Shown here in pieces: positions 23,340-31,081 of a stretch of DNA of 64,000 nucleotides (position 1 is the stretch's first letter; each line of letters begins with the position of its first letter). Origin of the DNA: a virus; the IMG/VR virus record IMGVR_UViG_3300010400_000006, positions 1 through 64,000 of that record. One strand, 5' to 3'. A model generated the notes under the pieces. The model searched no databases. It had not been told where the DNA came from and saw only the letters and a program-made list of their open reading frames with translations. The translations under genes were made by a program, and so were the position numbers.

Positions 23340-23671
23340 CAGTCCTCGACCTTCCCATCCGGGAAGTAGAAGACCGTGTACGACTCCTCGCCTCGGCCGT
23401 ACTTCGGGAAGGCGTCGAGGTGCCACTTGGACCATCCCTCGGATTCCACCTCGTCGTCGGACGATGAACATATCTCGGCGTACCCCTGGGCCACGGCACC
23501 GAGCGAGACGTAGAACTCGGCCAGCTTGGATGCGGCCTCCTCGAAGGGCTTGTCGACCCTGAGGGCGAAGCACCGGGAAGCGTGGCCCCAAGGAGCGTAG
23601 TCCCAGATCACGTTCTCCTGGACGTCCAAATCGGCGAAGTCCAGGATTTCCAGCAGGTGTTTCTTCAGCAT
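23339..23671 (-). CDS. Hypothetical protein, 110 residues
   Basis: MLKKHLLEILDFADLDVQENVIWDYAPWG..., with a soluble alpha/beta pattern and an aromatic end SYTVFYFPDGKVED. No family recognised. Coupled to the next gene by a one-base overlap. Confidence 0.65.
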   Translation of the reverse strand: MLKKHLLEILDFADLDVQENVIWDYAPWGHASRCFALRVDKPFEEAASKLAEFYVSLGAVAQGYAEICSSSDDEVESEGWSKWHLDAFPKYGRGEESYTVFYFPDGKVED

Positions 23672-23683
23672 CCTATGTCCTCT

Positions 23684-24001
23684 CTAAGCGAGCTCGAGGC
23701 CCGCGTCCTCGCCGCACTGGCCGTGCGCCGAGACCGTTTCGACGTCGTCGGGAGTTCGGGCCGAGATGAACTGTCCCAACGGGTCCTTCATGATGTCCTC
23801 GGGCTCGCCGCAGATCTCGCAGTCCTCGGGCTCGTCCTCGACGACGAACGGACGCTCCGGGTTCGAGTCGACGAACATCTCCTGTCTGGCCTCGGCCAGC
23901 TCCTCGGCGATCTCGTCGATTTCGTGCAGCGGGTACGGGCGCTGCGGGAACACGTCGCTCGGCACTGCCCCGCCGGTGCTGAGGTGGTGGAGGTAGCTCA
24001 T
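23684..24001 (-). CDS. Hypothetical acidic protein with CxxC, 105 residues
   Basis: MSYLHHLSTGGAVPSDVFPQRPYPLHEIDEIAEELAEA, then DCEICGEPEDI and HGQCGEDAG. Very acidic; the Cys pairs could hold one metal. No family recognised. Confidence 0.6.
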   Translation of the reverse strand: MSYLHHLSTGGAVPSDVFPQRPYPLHEIDEIAEELAEARQEMFVDSNPERPFVVEDEPEDCEICGEPEDIMKDPLGQFISARTPDDVETVSAHGQCGEDAGLELA

Positions 24002-24002
24002 G

Positions 24003-24335
24003 TCAGTCCTCCTCGTGGAAGGCGGGGCCGCCTTCAGAGATGAAGAGTGCGATCTCGGGGCCGATGCGCTCGCGCAGGAAGCTCGCGAGGTGCTCGTGGC
24101 CGTTTCTGCAGTGCACCAGAGGTGCAGAGATGATCTCCAGCGTTCCGGACTCGTGGTTCATTCGAGCCGCGAAGGTCGTTTCCTGGGAGTCGACGAACAT
24201 CCAGTAGATGATGTTTTCGTTGTCGATGACGATGGTGCCGTCCCATCCGATGTCGTGGATGGTATCTGCTTCCTCGTCAGCCTCGCGCAGAGTGTCAAGC
24301 AGCTCCTGCGAAGGCTGCAGAATTCCGAACTGCAT
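24003..24335 (-). CDS. Hypothetical protein, 110 residues
   Basis: From MQFGILQPSQELLDTLREADEEAD; a beta-rich middle (GTIVIDNENIIYWMFVD) and a helical end. The upstream extension was rejected because it enters a hairpin at 24368-24401. No family recognised. Confidence 0.65.
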   Translation of the reverse strand: MQFGILQPSQELLDTLREADEEADTIHDIGWDGTIVIDNENIIYWMFVDSQETTFAARMNHESGTLEIISAPLVHCRNGHEHLASFLRERIGPEIALFISEGGPAFHEED

Positions 24336-24367
24336 GGCCCTCCGATCTGGAAGTTGCGGGTTGAAGT

Positions 24368-24401
24368 GCCCCGGTGCCGATCCGCGAGCGCACACCGGGG
24401 C
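24368..24401 (-). terminator. Hairpin, 9 bp stem
   Basis: GCCCCGGTG/CACCGGGGC, perfect, lies between a tiny Cys-rich gene and the next gene. No U-tract. Either a terminator of the actinobacterial kind or a leader hairpin. Confidence 0.45.
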
Positions 24402-24405
24402 TGGC

Positions 24406-24504
24406 CTAGCTCTGATACTTACACGGGCAGTCGGACTCTTCGCAGGTGACGATCAGCAGGGGCTCCAAGAGCTCCCCGCTGAACGTCGGGTCGAGGTGGT
24501 GCAT
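24406..24504 (-). CDS. Tiny Cys-rich peptide, 32 residues
   Basis: MHHLDPTFSGELLEPLLIVTCEESDCPCKYQS: three Cys and two N-terminal His. The ATG at 24504 sits one base beyond the upstream stop codon. Tentative. Confidence 0.45.
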   Translation of the reverse strand: MHHLDPTFSGELLEPLLIVTCEESDCPCKYQS

Positions 24505-24505
24505 G

Positions 24506-25225
24506 TCAGGCGTCGACCTTCTTGGCGGGCACCTTGGCGGTCTTCGGGGCGCGGCGGGCCGGAACCCTGCTCGGCTTCGACTGCGCGGCCTTCTCCGAGG
24601 CGAAGTCGGTGTTCATCGCGTCCAGCTCCGGGCTGGACTCCTGGACCTTGGGGTTCGGGGCCGGGTTGGCCTCCAGCTCTGCGACGAGAGCCTCGTCGTC
24701 CTCGACGGTGTCGTTGGTGCCGATGACCGGCTCCGGGTCGTCACCGAGTTCGACGAGAGCGCGCTCGTTGACGAACGACTCCGGGTCGGCCGGAGTCTCG
24801 ACGACCGCGCCAGCCTCGACGACCGGGTTGCCGGGCAGCTCGACCGCCGAGGCGACGTGCTTCCGGAGCGCAACGAGCGCGGGGTTCTGCCCCTCCAGAC
24901 CGGAGGTGTCGATGCCGGCGGCCTTCAGAGCCTCCAGGGCGTCCGCGATCTTCTTCGCCTCACGCTCGGCCTTAGTGGTGCCAGGCTTCTTGCCGACCTT
25001 GGCGGCCAACTTGGCGGCGTCGGCCTCGGCCCGGAGGCGGTCGCGCTCGGCGATCCACTCGGGGGACTTCTGGAAGTCGCCGTACAGGTTGACGGCGATC
25101 TGCACAGCCTTCAGGTCCGGCTCGAAGCCGGTCTTCTCGGCGATCCAGCCCGCGTAGAACTCGTGCAGGGGCGTGGGCGCCTTGGTGACGTAGGCGGTGT
25201 AGTTCTTGGCGGTGGACTCGGCCAT
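24506..25225 (-). CDS. Hypothetical protein, paralogue of 12951-13436
   Basis: 239 residues from MAESTAKNYTAYVTKAPTPLHEFYAGW. The first 70 residues match the pattern of the gene at 12951 (PTxLHExYxxWxxEKTGxxxD, xQIAVxxYxxFQKSPEW). The middle is a charged helix, and the C-terminal half is Pro/Glu/Val-rich and ends in a basic PKTAKVPAKK tail. It looks like a folded head with a long disordered arm. No family recognised. The only other relatives visible are its own paralogue. Confidence 0.72.
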   Translation of the reverse strand: MAESTAKNYTAYVTKAPTPLHEFYAGWIAEKTGFEPDLKAVQIAVNLYGDFQKSPEWIAERDRLRAEADAAKLAAKVGKKPGTTKAEREAKKIADALEALKAAGIDTSGLEGQNPALVALRKHVASAVELPGNPVVEAGAVVETPADPESFVNERALVELGDDPEPVIGTNDTVEDDEALVAELEANPAPNPKVQESSPELDAMNTDFASEKAAQSKPSRVPARRAPKTAKVPAKKVDA

Positions 25226-25282
25226 TTCGACTCCTCGGTTGACACGACTGGCATTGATGGTACTCCAGTCGAGGTGGTTGCA

Positions 25283-25348
25283 CGAGCGGGCGCTCGGAAA
25301 GCGCGCAGTAGGTCGGCTACTGCACGCCATCCCAGCGTCCGGCGCTGG
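25283..25348 (-). repeat. Three successive hairpins in the 25.2-25.4 kb gap
   Basis: CGAGCG/CGCTCG (25283-25296), GCAGTAG/CTACTGC (25305-25323) and CCAGCG/CGCTGG (25332-25348), all perfect, lie between the stop at 25359 and the start at 25225. Tandem terminators or a structured leader are possible. Confidence 0.5.
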
Positions 25349-25358
25349 TCCTAGCAGA

Positions 25359-25544
25359 TCAGAGCTGGCCCCCGTTGAACGCCCATTCCAGCTTGTCCAG
25401 CTCGGTGTCGTACTCGCCGTAGTCGACGTCAGAGTCGTCGACCGGCAGCGAGGGGTCGAACACGGTCACGAGCGGGTCAACGGACGCGCCGAGGGACTCG
25501 GACACGATTGCGCCGAAGATTTCACCGAGCTTCAGAAAGTCCAC
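25359..25544 (-). CDS. Hypothetical acidic protein, 61 residues
   Basis: GTG start six bases after GGGAG; VDFLKLGEIFGAIVSESLGASVD then an acidic tail with DDSDVDYGEYDTELDKLEW. No family recognised. Confidence 0.55.
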   Translation of the reverse strand: MDFLKLGEIFGAIVSESLGASVDPLVTVFDPSLPVDDSDVDYGEYDTELDKLEWAFNGGQL

Positions 25545-25569
25545 AGAATGCTCCCTAGTACGCGGGCGT

Positions 25570-25699
25570 ATCTGCCGCAGGCAGATGGCCCTTACCGAAG
25601 GTAAGTCCAAGTTCGAGAGTGCGCCCCTAGTCGCGGGAGTGCGCGCGTTAGTACGCGAAGGCGAGCGCGTAGGCTCCGAGGGTACCCCGAAGGGTACCC
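25570..25699. repeat. Hairpin cluster with 3-4 base loops
   Basis: ATCTGCC-GCA-GGCAGAT (25570-25586), CTTACC-GAA-GGTAAG (25591-25605) and GGGTACCC-CGAA-GGGTACCC (25680-25699) lie in the 168-base gap between two genes. Perfect dyads; operator, terminator or origin function is open. Confidence 0.5.
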
Positions 25700-25712
25700 T
25701 ACGCAGGTCAGA

Positions 25713-25988
25713 CTAGTCCCAGCACTGGTTACAGCGACCCGCCAGGGGCAGAGCAATGCCGCAACCGGGGCAGGGCTTACCGTGCCGCGCAGGGCGGACT
25801 GCGGCCTTCTTACGGAATACCGGCGGGTCACCCGGCAGAGCAGAGTTCACCCCGTAGTAACCGGAATTACGGGCCCGGAAGTCAGTTGCGATAGGGGTAG
25901 CCGAGGTACCGACTACGTAGCGGTTACCCTTAGTCAGACTGCCGCCCCGAGGGACAGTAACCCGCACCTTACGCTGCGCCTCAAACAT
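25713..25988 (-). CDS. Hypothetical basic zinc-ribbon protein, 91 residues or less
   Basis: MFEAQRKVRVTVPRGGSLTKGNRYVVG..., basic, ending HGKPCPGCGIALPLAGRCNQCWD, a clear CxxC-x10-CxxC zinc ribbon. The annotated ATG lies inside a TATAAT box, so the real start may be a later GTG (25967). Codons are rich in TAC, GTA and CGG like the adjoining non-coding block, unlike other genes here. Likely the first early gene after the 26-27 kb control region. Confidence 0.55.
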   Translation of the reverse strand: MFEAQRKVRVTVPRGGSLTKGNRYVVGTSATPIATDFRARNSGYYGVNSALPGDPPVFRKKAAVRPARHGKPCPGCGIALPLAGRCNQCWD

Positions 25989-25992
25989 TATA
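25987..25992 (-). promoter_or_regulatory. TATAAT -10 box at the head of the early region
   Basis: GGGTGAAGTATAATG on the minus strand: a consensus -10, preceded by the same GTGAAG as at 12600. No good -35. It faces leftward out of the 26-27 kb block into the early genes. Confidence 0.5.
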
Positions 25993-26374
25993 CTTCACCC
26001 TTAGCAAGTAGAGCTACCCCCTAGCCGACCTAGCGGGCCCTAACCCCCGGAGTACCGGGGCCTTACCGTTACTACCCTACCCTAGCGGGCCGGTAAAGTA
26101 AAGCCGGCCAGTTTTACGGTACAGCTAGTAGGCTTACCGGGCCGGGTACGCGCCTTACGCCTTTACCCTACCCCGGTAATACCGACCGCGCCCCGTTAGG
26201 GGCCGCCGGACTAACCCGGTAAAACAGTACCCTACCCTACTTAGCGGCGGGGCGCTACCCCCTACCTAGCGGGGCCGGGGGCCGCGCCCCCTTTTTGGTA
26301 TAGCACTAACCTACCCGCCGGGCGGGCCCCCGTATACCGCCGAATGGGTTAACTCGTATCCACGCGCGTAGTAC

Positions 26375-26823
26375 GGAACCGCGTCAGCGGGCGCGCGGTT
26401 CCTCTCCCCCGCGTCGCTCGTAGGCGCTACGCGCGGTTCCTAACCGCGACCCGCGACGTACGCGGTTCCTAACCGCGACCCGCGCGGGCCTACGCCTACG
26501 CCCCGATTGGAAAGTACGGAACCGCGCCCGGTTAGAAGAACGCGCAACGCGCGCAGCGCTGGCGCCCGAGAGAGTGGATCGCGCGCTGTGCCTATTCTTC
26601 GCGCGCGGGACCCGGCGCGGTACCTTCCTTGTCGGGCGCGCGAGGCGCTAAGCTCCCCCGCCGTGGGCGCGTACGCGAGCGGATCCGCGCGAAAGACGCG
26701 CCCGCGCGCCGATTCGTGCGGGCGCGCGGTAGGCGCTCGGTCGCACATTCGCGCGATTCAGCCAAGACGCGCGCACACCCGAGCTCGATCCTTAGACAAC
26801 GAGCGCGTAGAGAAGGAACCGCG
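26375..26823. repeat. Six copies of GGAACCGCG, two inside tandem dyads
   Basis: Copies at 26375, 26518 and 26815 on the plus strand; 26394, 26432 and 26461 on the minus strand. The middle two belong to an exact 24-base direct repeat (26432-26455, 26461-26484) that begins with the dyad CGCGGTT-CCT-AACCGCG. Plus-strand copies at 26375 and 26518 also share AGTAC just upstream. Iteron or operator cluster. Confidence 0.65.
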
Positions 26824-27033
26824 ACGCGCGGGTTTTCGTTCGCGTATGCGGCTAAATAGCGCGCACGACGCGTTACCCCCACCCCACCCCTAAAGCCCCT
26901 CCCCTCCCCCTTTTACGGGCGCGGAGTAGGTACCTGGCGCGCGGTTAAGCCGCGTGCGCGTACGCGGAAACATAGGAACGCGCGCAATAGTTAACCCGCG
27001 CGACTCGCGATACGCGCGCCCGGAACGCGTACA

Positions 27034-27050
27034 GATCAGCGAAGCTGATC
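27034..27050. other. Mini-hairpin GATCAGC-GAA-GCTGATC
   Basis: A 7 bp stem closed by the GCGAAGC sequence known to form an unusually stable DNA mini-hairpin. Lies just beyond the terminator hairpin at 27065-27115. Confidence 0.5.
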
Positions 27051-27064
27051 CATCCCGAACGCGA

Positions 27065-27115
27065 ATCAGCCCTGCTGGAGGGGCGGAGGATCCCCTTGAT
27101 TCCAGCAGGGCTGAT
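27065..27115 (-). terminator. Strong hairpin at the end of the late operon
   Basis: 15 bp perfect stem (27065-27079 with 27101-27115), loop of 21 bases that can itself fold through GGGG/CCCC. It follows the last late gene's stop by 64 bases. No U-tract, as usual for actinobacterial terminators. Confidence 0.7.
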
Positions 27116-27178
27116 CAGTTCGATGCGACGCGTGGCCTAGCTTCCCAAGCTCATCGTACCCTAAGCGCGGCCTGCGCG

Positions 27179-27520
27179 CTAGTACGAACCTGGCGGAGAC
27201 AGATTCGGATTCGTTCCGCCTTCACCGACGATCGGGAGCACCGCGTTTCCCGCCACCTGCGGGCGCTGGACGTGCGTGGCCTTCCAGCCGGCCCACCAGG
27301 TCAACGCGCCGACGATGCCGGCCAGCAGGATATCGGTCAGGATCTGTCCCAGCCAGTCCTGCAAGAACGGCATGATGCCGGCCATCACGGGCACGGTCTT
27401 GAGCAGGAAGGCCGCCACCAGCGAGACCAGGAAGGCCGCGATTCGCGCAGCCGCCACCTTCGGCTCGATCGGGTACTCGCCGTCCACATTGGGCTCTTGT
27501 ACCTGCGCCTGATCGTTCAT
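27179..27520 (-). CDS. Putative holin, 113 residues
   Basis: From MNDQAQVQEPNVDGEYPIEP; the hydrophobic core has two to three spans (RIAAFLVSLVAAFLLKTV, FLQDWLGQILTDILLAGIVGALTWWAG). Small, with a soluble tail, placed last in the late operon near the lysin, which is the usual pattern for a holin. An upstream ATG at 27556 is possible but its site is weaker. Confidence 0.6.
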   Translation of the reverse strand: MNDQAQVQEPNVDGEYPIEPKVAAARIAAFLVSLVAAFLLKTVPVMAGIMPFLQDWLGQILTDILLAGIVGALTWWAGWKATHVQRPQVAGNAVLPIVGEGGTNPNLSPPGSY

Positions 27521-27576
27521 GATTCTAACCTGCCTTCTCGAGATCCAATCGGACACAGGGGTAGTTTAGCGTATGC

Positions 27577-29022
27577 CTAGTACAGCCCGATGAAGTTCGT
27601 CTGGCCAGAATCAGAGCCAGTGCTCACAGGATTGATCGAGGCCCAGGAAGTGATGCCGGTCGCATAGAAGCAGCGCCGATTGGCTACTCCCACGCCTCCA
27701 TTCATTGGGCCCGCGGAAGTGGACATTCCGGAGAACGTCGGAGCCCCACCCAAGTTCGACACGAATGCTACCCAGACAAAACGCGGGTCTGTTTGCGACG
27801 CGACCGGCGCGGAAAGTGCCTTCGGACGCCATCCTGTGGAAGTGAACAAGGCGTTGTCGGTCGGAGTTGAACCAACCAGCGTTCCGTCGTCCTCGAACAC
27901 CGAGTAGCCCTGGATGCCACCGCCAGGGGTGTTGCCTGCAATGGTGGCGTACATGACTGCGCCAACAATGGGTTTCCCGCCAGGGACCCGGACACGCTGC
28001 CACACCGCCACGCCTGCACCAGGGGCACCTGCACCCGTGGCGCTTTCTGGGTCCATGCTCGCTGCGATCAGGCCGTACCCGGAGAGCGGATAGTTCGCCT
28101 CTGATGCAGCCCCTCCGCCACCAGCGGGCGTGGACCACACCAGGCTACCACCGGAAACGCCCAGGAACGTGCCATCAGCACCCTTGGTGAGCTTCGTTGC
28201 AGCGTCATTTGCGGTGCCAGCAATCAGATCACCGGCTGCGTCGAAGATGGTGAACGGGATCTTGGCCGATGCGTTTTCCAGCGCAGTAACGCGACCATCG
28301 ATCGCAGTGACCGAAGCGGCGCTGGCTTTTCCGCCGAGGGCCGTCATGATCGTCGTCGAGAAGTTCACATCATCATCGATAGCCTGGGCTAGTTCGTCCA
28401 AAGTGTCCAGAGCCGCCGGGGCAGCTCCAACCCAGGCTGCGATGCCGGCCGTAACGCGCGCGTCTGCTGCAGCAGCGAAGTCGGTGATCTGAGAAGCCGT
28501 GTGCGTGTGGACTGTCGCAGCCTTGCCTGCCAAGCCCGGAACTGTCGGGGCACTGGCAGTGCCGCCGAGGTCTCCTGCAAGTTGGAGCTTGCCCTTGAGG
28601 ACCGCTGTGGCGTCTGGCGTGGATCCGCCCGAGCCCGCTACCTCGACGTCGCCGGTCACCGGGTCCGGTGCGATGCCATTCACGGTTCGAACCGTGGTGA
28701 ACACCTCAGGCACTGGTTCGACCGCTGCGATGTCCTCGTAGTTGATGTTGCTTGGCGCTCCGAGCGGCAGCGCGAAGTTCCAAGGGTTCTCGGGCTGGTT
28801 GTCGATCAGCTCGGTGACGTGATAAGTGCCAACCGGCAGCCTGACCAAGGTGATCTCGCCGACGCCCTCCACGATGCTGACGGAAACTTGGCGCGGCGAG
28901 AGCACCGTGGTGCCGATTGTTTGCCGGGGCGGCTGGAAAAGAATCCGGCCCGAGGAGTTCGTGCCCTGGGCTCTGGTGAAGTCGATGGAAATGACGGTGG
29001 TTGCAGCAGAGCCCAGAGGCAC
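27577..29022 (-). CDS. Minor tail protein / tail fibre
   Basis: 481 residues, GTG start after AGGAGA. N-terminal beta domain (residues 1-110), then the repeat-like fibre segment TASQITDFAAAADARVTAGIAAWVGAAPAALDTLDELAQAIDDD, a module common in phage tail fibres that trimerises, and a glycine/serine-rich C-terminal beta domain that may bind the host surface. Lies between the tail genes and the lysin, as usual. Confidence 0.7.
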   Translation of the reverse strand: MPLGSAATTVISIDFTRAQGTNSSGRILFQPPRQTIGTTVLSPRQVSVSIVEGVGEITLVRLPVGTYHVTELIDNQPENPWNFALPLGAPSNINYEDIAAVEPVPEVFTTVRTVNGIAPDPVTGDVEVAGSGGSTPDATAVLKGKLQLAGDLGGTASAPTVPGLAGKAATVHTHTASQITDFAAAADARVTAGIAAWVGAAPAALDTLDELAQAIDDDVNFSTTIMTALGGKASAASVTAIDGRVTALENASAKIPFTIFDAAGDLIAGTANDAATKLTKGADGTFLGVSGGSLVWSTPAGGGGAASEANYPLSGYGLIAASMDPESATGAGAPGAGVAVWQRVRVPGGKPIVGAVMYATIAGNTPGGGIQGYSVFEDDGTLVGSTPTDNALFTSTGWRPKALSAPVASQTDPRFVWVAFVSNLGGAPTFSGMSTSAGPMNGGVGVANRRCFYATGITSWASINPVSTGSDSGQTNFIGLY

Positions 29023-29061
29023 GATGTCTCCTAGGTGTTCGGCGGAGAACTCAGGAGTAGA

Positions 29062-29943
29062 TCAGCCGCCGGTCGGACGCGACTGGTAGGTCATGGTGCC
29101 CTGGAGCCCCTTCATGGCGTTGATCACCTTCTGGGTGTCGACACCCTCCGGCAGTTCGGCCGCCAGCTCCTTGGCGAAGGCCTTGCGGTCCGCGTCGGAC
29201 ATGCCGCCGGAAGCGTCGCGCGCGTCGATGCGATTCACGACCGTCTCGATGTTGGCGATGGCAACGCGATCGATGCGCTGGGCTTCGATCTGCTTGTCCT
29301 GCCACCCGGCCACGCGCTGTACGGTGTCCTGCACGGTCTCCTTGTTGCCGGGGCCACCGCCGACGATCGGCGCGTTGTCGGTATCCCACAGAGCCGACCA
29401 GACCGCGCGCGTCTTGGTCAGCAGCTCGGTCTGCTCTTCGGGGGTGAGTCCAGCCATGAAGTTTTCCTCTTCCTTGGGCTCGTCGACGCCGGGCCAGTAG
29501 TCGGCCACGGCGCTCAGGTCGTAGTGCTTGCCGATCTGCGGCGGGTGCATGTACTGCTTCGCCACGGCTCCGGCCGGGATGTTCCCCAGTTGGTCGTACT
29601 TGGCCACCCACCAGTGCGGCTCCGGCTCACCGGCGTGAGCAAACTCAGCCGCAACCCACTGCCAGTCGTTCTGCTGGTTGCAGTAGATGGTCGGGTCATA
29701 CCCGTCCGCACGGGCCCGGCGAACCCATCCGACCGCGTTCTCGGGCGGCCAGATGCATCCCTTCTCCACGTCCCCGACCGGAGCGGTGTTGACGCCGATA
29801 GCAGAGATGGGAACCTTGACCGCGTTCGGGAACAGGTTGATCCAGGCCTGTGACCACTTGTAGATGCCGTCGACGTAGTACGCCACCATCTCTGCGTCGC
29901 GCGGAATGTCGTCCGGGCTGGTCGAGTCGTACATCTTGCGCAT
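29062..29943 (-). CDS. Lysin with DUF1906/GH25-like glycoside hydrolase domain
   Basis: 293 residues from MRKMYDSTSPDDIPRD, preceded by AAAGGAGG. The first 150 residues have the pattern of the Rv2525c/DUF1906 glycosidase-like family: MVAYYVDGIYKW, GDVEKGCIWPPENAVGWV, DPTIYCNQQNDW, HWWVAKYD and a late VAKQYMHPPQIGKHYDLSAVADYWPG, with acidic residues placed as in GH25 muramidases. The C-terminal 130 residues are helical and may bind cell wall or act as a linker. Likely degrades host peptidoglycan; an upstream start to 30219 is rejected. Confidence 0.72.
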   Translation of the reverse strand: MRKMYDSTSPDDIPRDAEMVAYYVDGIYKWSQAWINLFPNAVKVPISAIGVNTAPVGDVEKGCIWPPENAVGWVRRARADGYDPTIYCNQQNDWQWVAAEFAHAGEPEPHWWVAKYDQLGNIPAGAVAKQYMHPPQIGKHYDLSAVADYWPGVDEPKEEENFMAGLTPEEQTELLTKTRAVWSALWDTDNAPIVGGGPGNKETVQDTVQRVAGWQDKQIEAQRIDRVAIANIETVVNRIDARDASGGMSDADRKAFAKELAAELPEGVDTQKVINAMKGLQGTMTYQSRPTGG

Positions 29944-29954
29944 GGATCCTCCTT

Positions 29955-30299
29955 TCAGTGATCTTCTTTTGCCTTGTCGAACTCGGCCTTTTCCCAGGCC
30001 AAGATGGATCTTGACCTTCGAAGTCCGTCTCGACGGAACGCCAGGTATCCCAGAAAGGTGATCCAGGAGACCAGAGAGGCAATCGAGACGAACACAAGTC
30101 TTACGATGTCCTTGCCAACTCCGTCTGGGACCAACAAATACACAGCCGTAGCCGCGTACAACATGAAGGTCGGCAGAGCCATCGCGAAGAAGACTCGACC
30201 TTCGCTGTGCTTCCACCACCTTGCAGTGATAGTATAAACTACCGGAAAGGCCAGGGCCGCTGGAGCACCGATCAGGTAGATGATCTGAATTGCATTCAC
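29955..30299 (-). CDS. Multi-span membrane protein, 114 residues
   Basis: Three to four hydrophobic spans (IIYLIGAPAALAFPVVYTI, VFFAMALPTFMLYAATAVYLL, IVRLVFVSIASLVSWITFLGYLAF) and a basic cytoplasmic tail. Directly before the lysin, so a holin or anti-holin is a fair guess. ATGA overlap with the upstream gene. Confidence 0.65.
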   Translation of the reverse strand: MNAIQIIYLIGAPAALAFPVVYTITARWWKHSEGRVFFAMALPTFMLYAATAVYLLVPDGVGKDIVRLVFVSIASLVSWITFLGYLAFRRDGLRRSRSILAWEKAEFDKAKEDH

Positions 30300-30520
30300 T
30301 CTCGCAACCCCTTATGGATGCCCTGCGTCAATCGCGCCGCGAAGTGGTTTCTTCGCTGTAGCTCCCTTAGTCTACCCGCTAGGTCGAAAGCCTCCTTTTC
30401 TTGCTGGTTGGCCTTGTCCACCTCAATCCTGGATTCCAAAAGGATCTTTTCGGCCTTTTGAATCTGGACCTTAGCGTCTTCGATCTGGATCTTAGTCCTG
30501 CTCCAAGGCCATTTCCTCAT
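30296..30520 (-). CDS. Small helical protein, 74 residues (DUF7620-like)
   Basis: MRKWPWSRTKIQIEDAKVQIQKAEKILLESRIEVDK then LAGRLRELQRRNHFAARL. One long amphipathic helix, a pattern shared with small proteins found near the lysis genes of many actinophages. Family name from recall. Could bridge membrane and lysin functions. Confidence 0.6.
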   Translation of the reverse strand: MRKWPWSRTKIQIEDAKVQIQKAEKILLESRIEVDKANQQEKEAFDLAGRLRELQRRNHFAARLTQGIHKGLRE

Positions 30521-30804
30521 GTCTCACCTTCCGAGGTGTCGACAGTCGGCAAGGCGCGCACCATTTGCTCTACGGTTTTCGCCGATTCTATTTGTGCTGC
30601 AGTAGCGGATTTTCCTGTCTTCAGTGCCGATGCCAAGTTGGTGATCGTCTCCTCCTGCATGGAGATGATCTTGTCTCTGTCGGCCAGCCTGTCATTCATC
30701 GTTCTTCGGGGAATCAGTCTTCCCATGACGATCAACAACACGATGAATGTCAGTACACTCGCAGGACCCCAGTCCTTGACGAAGGGGAGTAGAGTGGGAT
30801 CCAT
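30517..30804 (-). CDS. Single-span membrane protein with coiled coil, 95 residues
   Basis: DWGPASVLTFIVLLIVMGRLIP is one membrane span, followed by a heptad-rich region (DRDKIISMQEETITNLASAL). N-out, C-in topology expected. Typical of lysis-cassette accessory proteins; holin-like or spanin-like role is open. Confidence 0.6.
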   Translation of the reverse strand: MDPTLLPFVKDWGPASVLTFIVLLIVMGRLIPRRTMNDRLADRDKIISMQEETITNLASALKTGKSATAAQIESAKTVEQMVRALPTVDTSEGET

Positions 30805-30822
30805 GTTTCCTCTTCCGAGTTA

Positions 30823-31074
30823 CTAAGCCAACTCGACCGTGCAGTTGTGCTCCGAGAAGTACGCGAGATTGTTGATGGCCCAGGAACCTGGCGAGTCCTT
30901 CGCCTCTGGACCAGCACAACTCATCAGCCAATCGCCAGTCACCCAGCCGCCGTACTCCTCGTCGGAGTCGGCCTGGTGCAACTGGTGTAGCATGGTAGGG
31001 CTACCACTGTTGAGCCTGACCATCTGCCCCACCCAAGGTGCAACCTTGACGCGAAGTTCCTCCATTGTCGCCAT
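30823..31074 (-). CDS. Hypothetical protein, 83 residues
   Basis: MATMEELRVKVAPWVGQMVRLNSG, then HQADSDEEYGGWVTGDWLMSCAGP. ATG after AGGAGCGAG. No family recognised. Lies between a tail gene and the lysis genes. Confidence 0.6.
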   Translation of the reverse strand: MATMEELRVKVAPWVGQMVRLNSGSPTMLHQLHQADSDEEYGGWVTGDWLMSCAGPEAKDSPGSWAINNLAYFSEHNCTVELA

Positions 31075-31081
31075 CTCGCTC

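Larger units (their letters stand above)
25989..27178. other. 1.2 kb non-coding block of unusual composition, candidate origin/control region
   Basis: No frame here has a plausible gene; several frames are open on both strands at once only because stops are rare. From 25990 to 26340 the sequence is built of TACC, CTAG, GGGCC and CCGG words with almost no TC, TG or CA. From 26340 to 27050 it is dense in CGCG, GCGC and TACG. It carries six GGAACCGCG elements and several perfect dyads. It sits between the end of the late operon and the start of the early genes, as expected for a replication origin or packaging/control region. Confidence 0.6.

Noticed and set aside
26440-26893. Overlapping open frames on both strands in the 26-27 kb block
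   Set aside because: Frames are open in several registers at once, products are Arg/Ala-rich with no motif, no ribosome binding site, and they lie in the repeat block.
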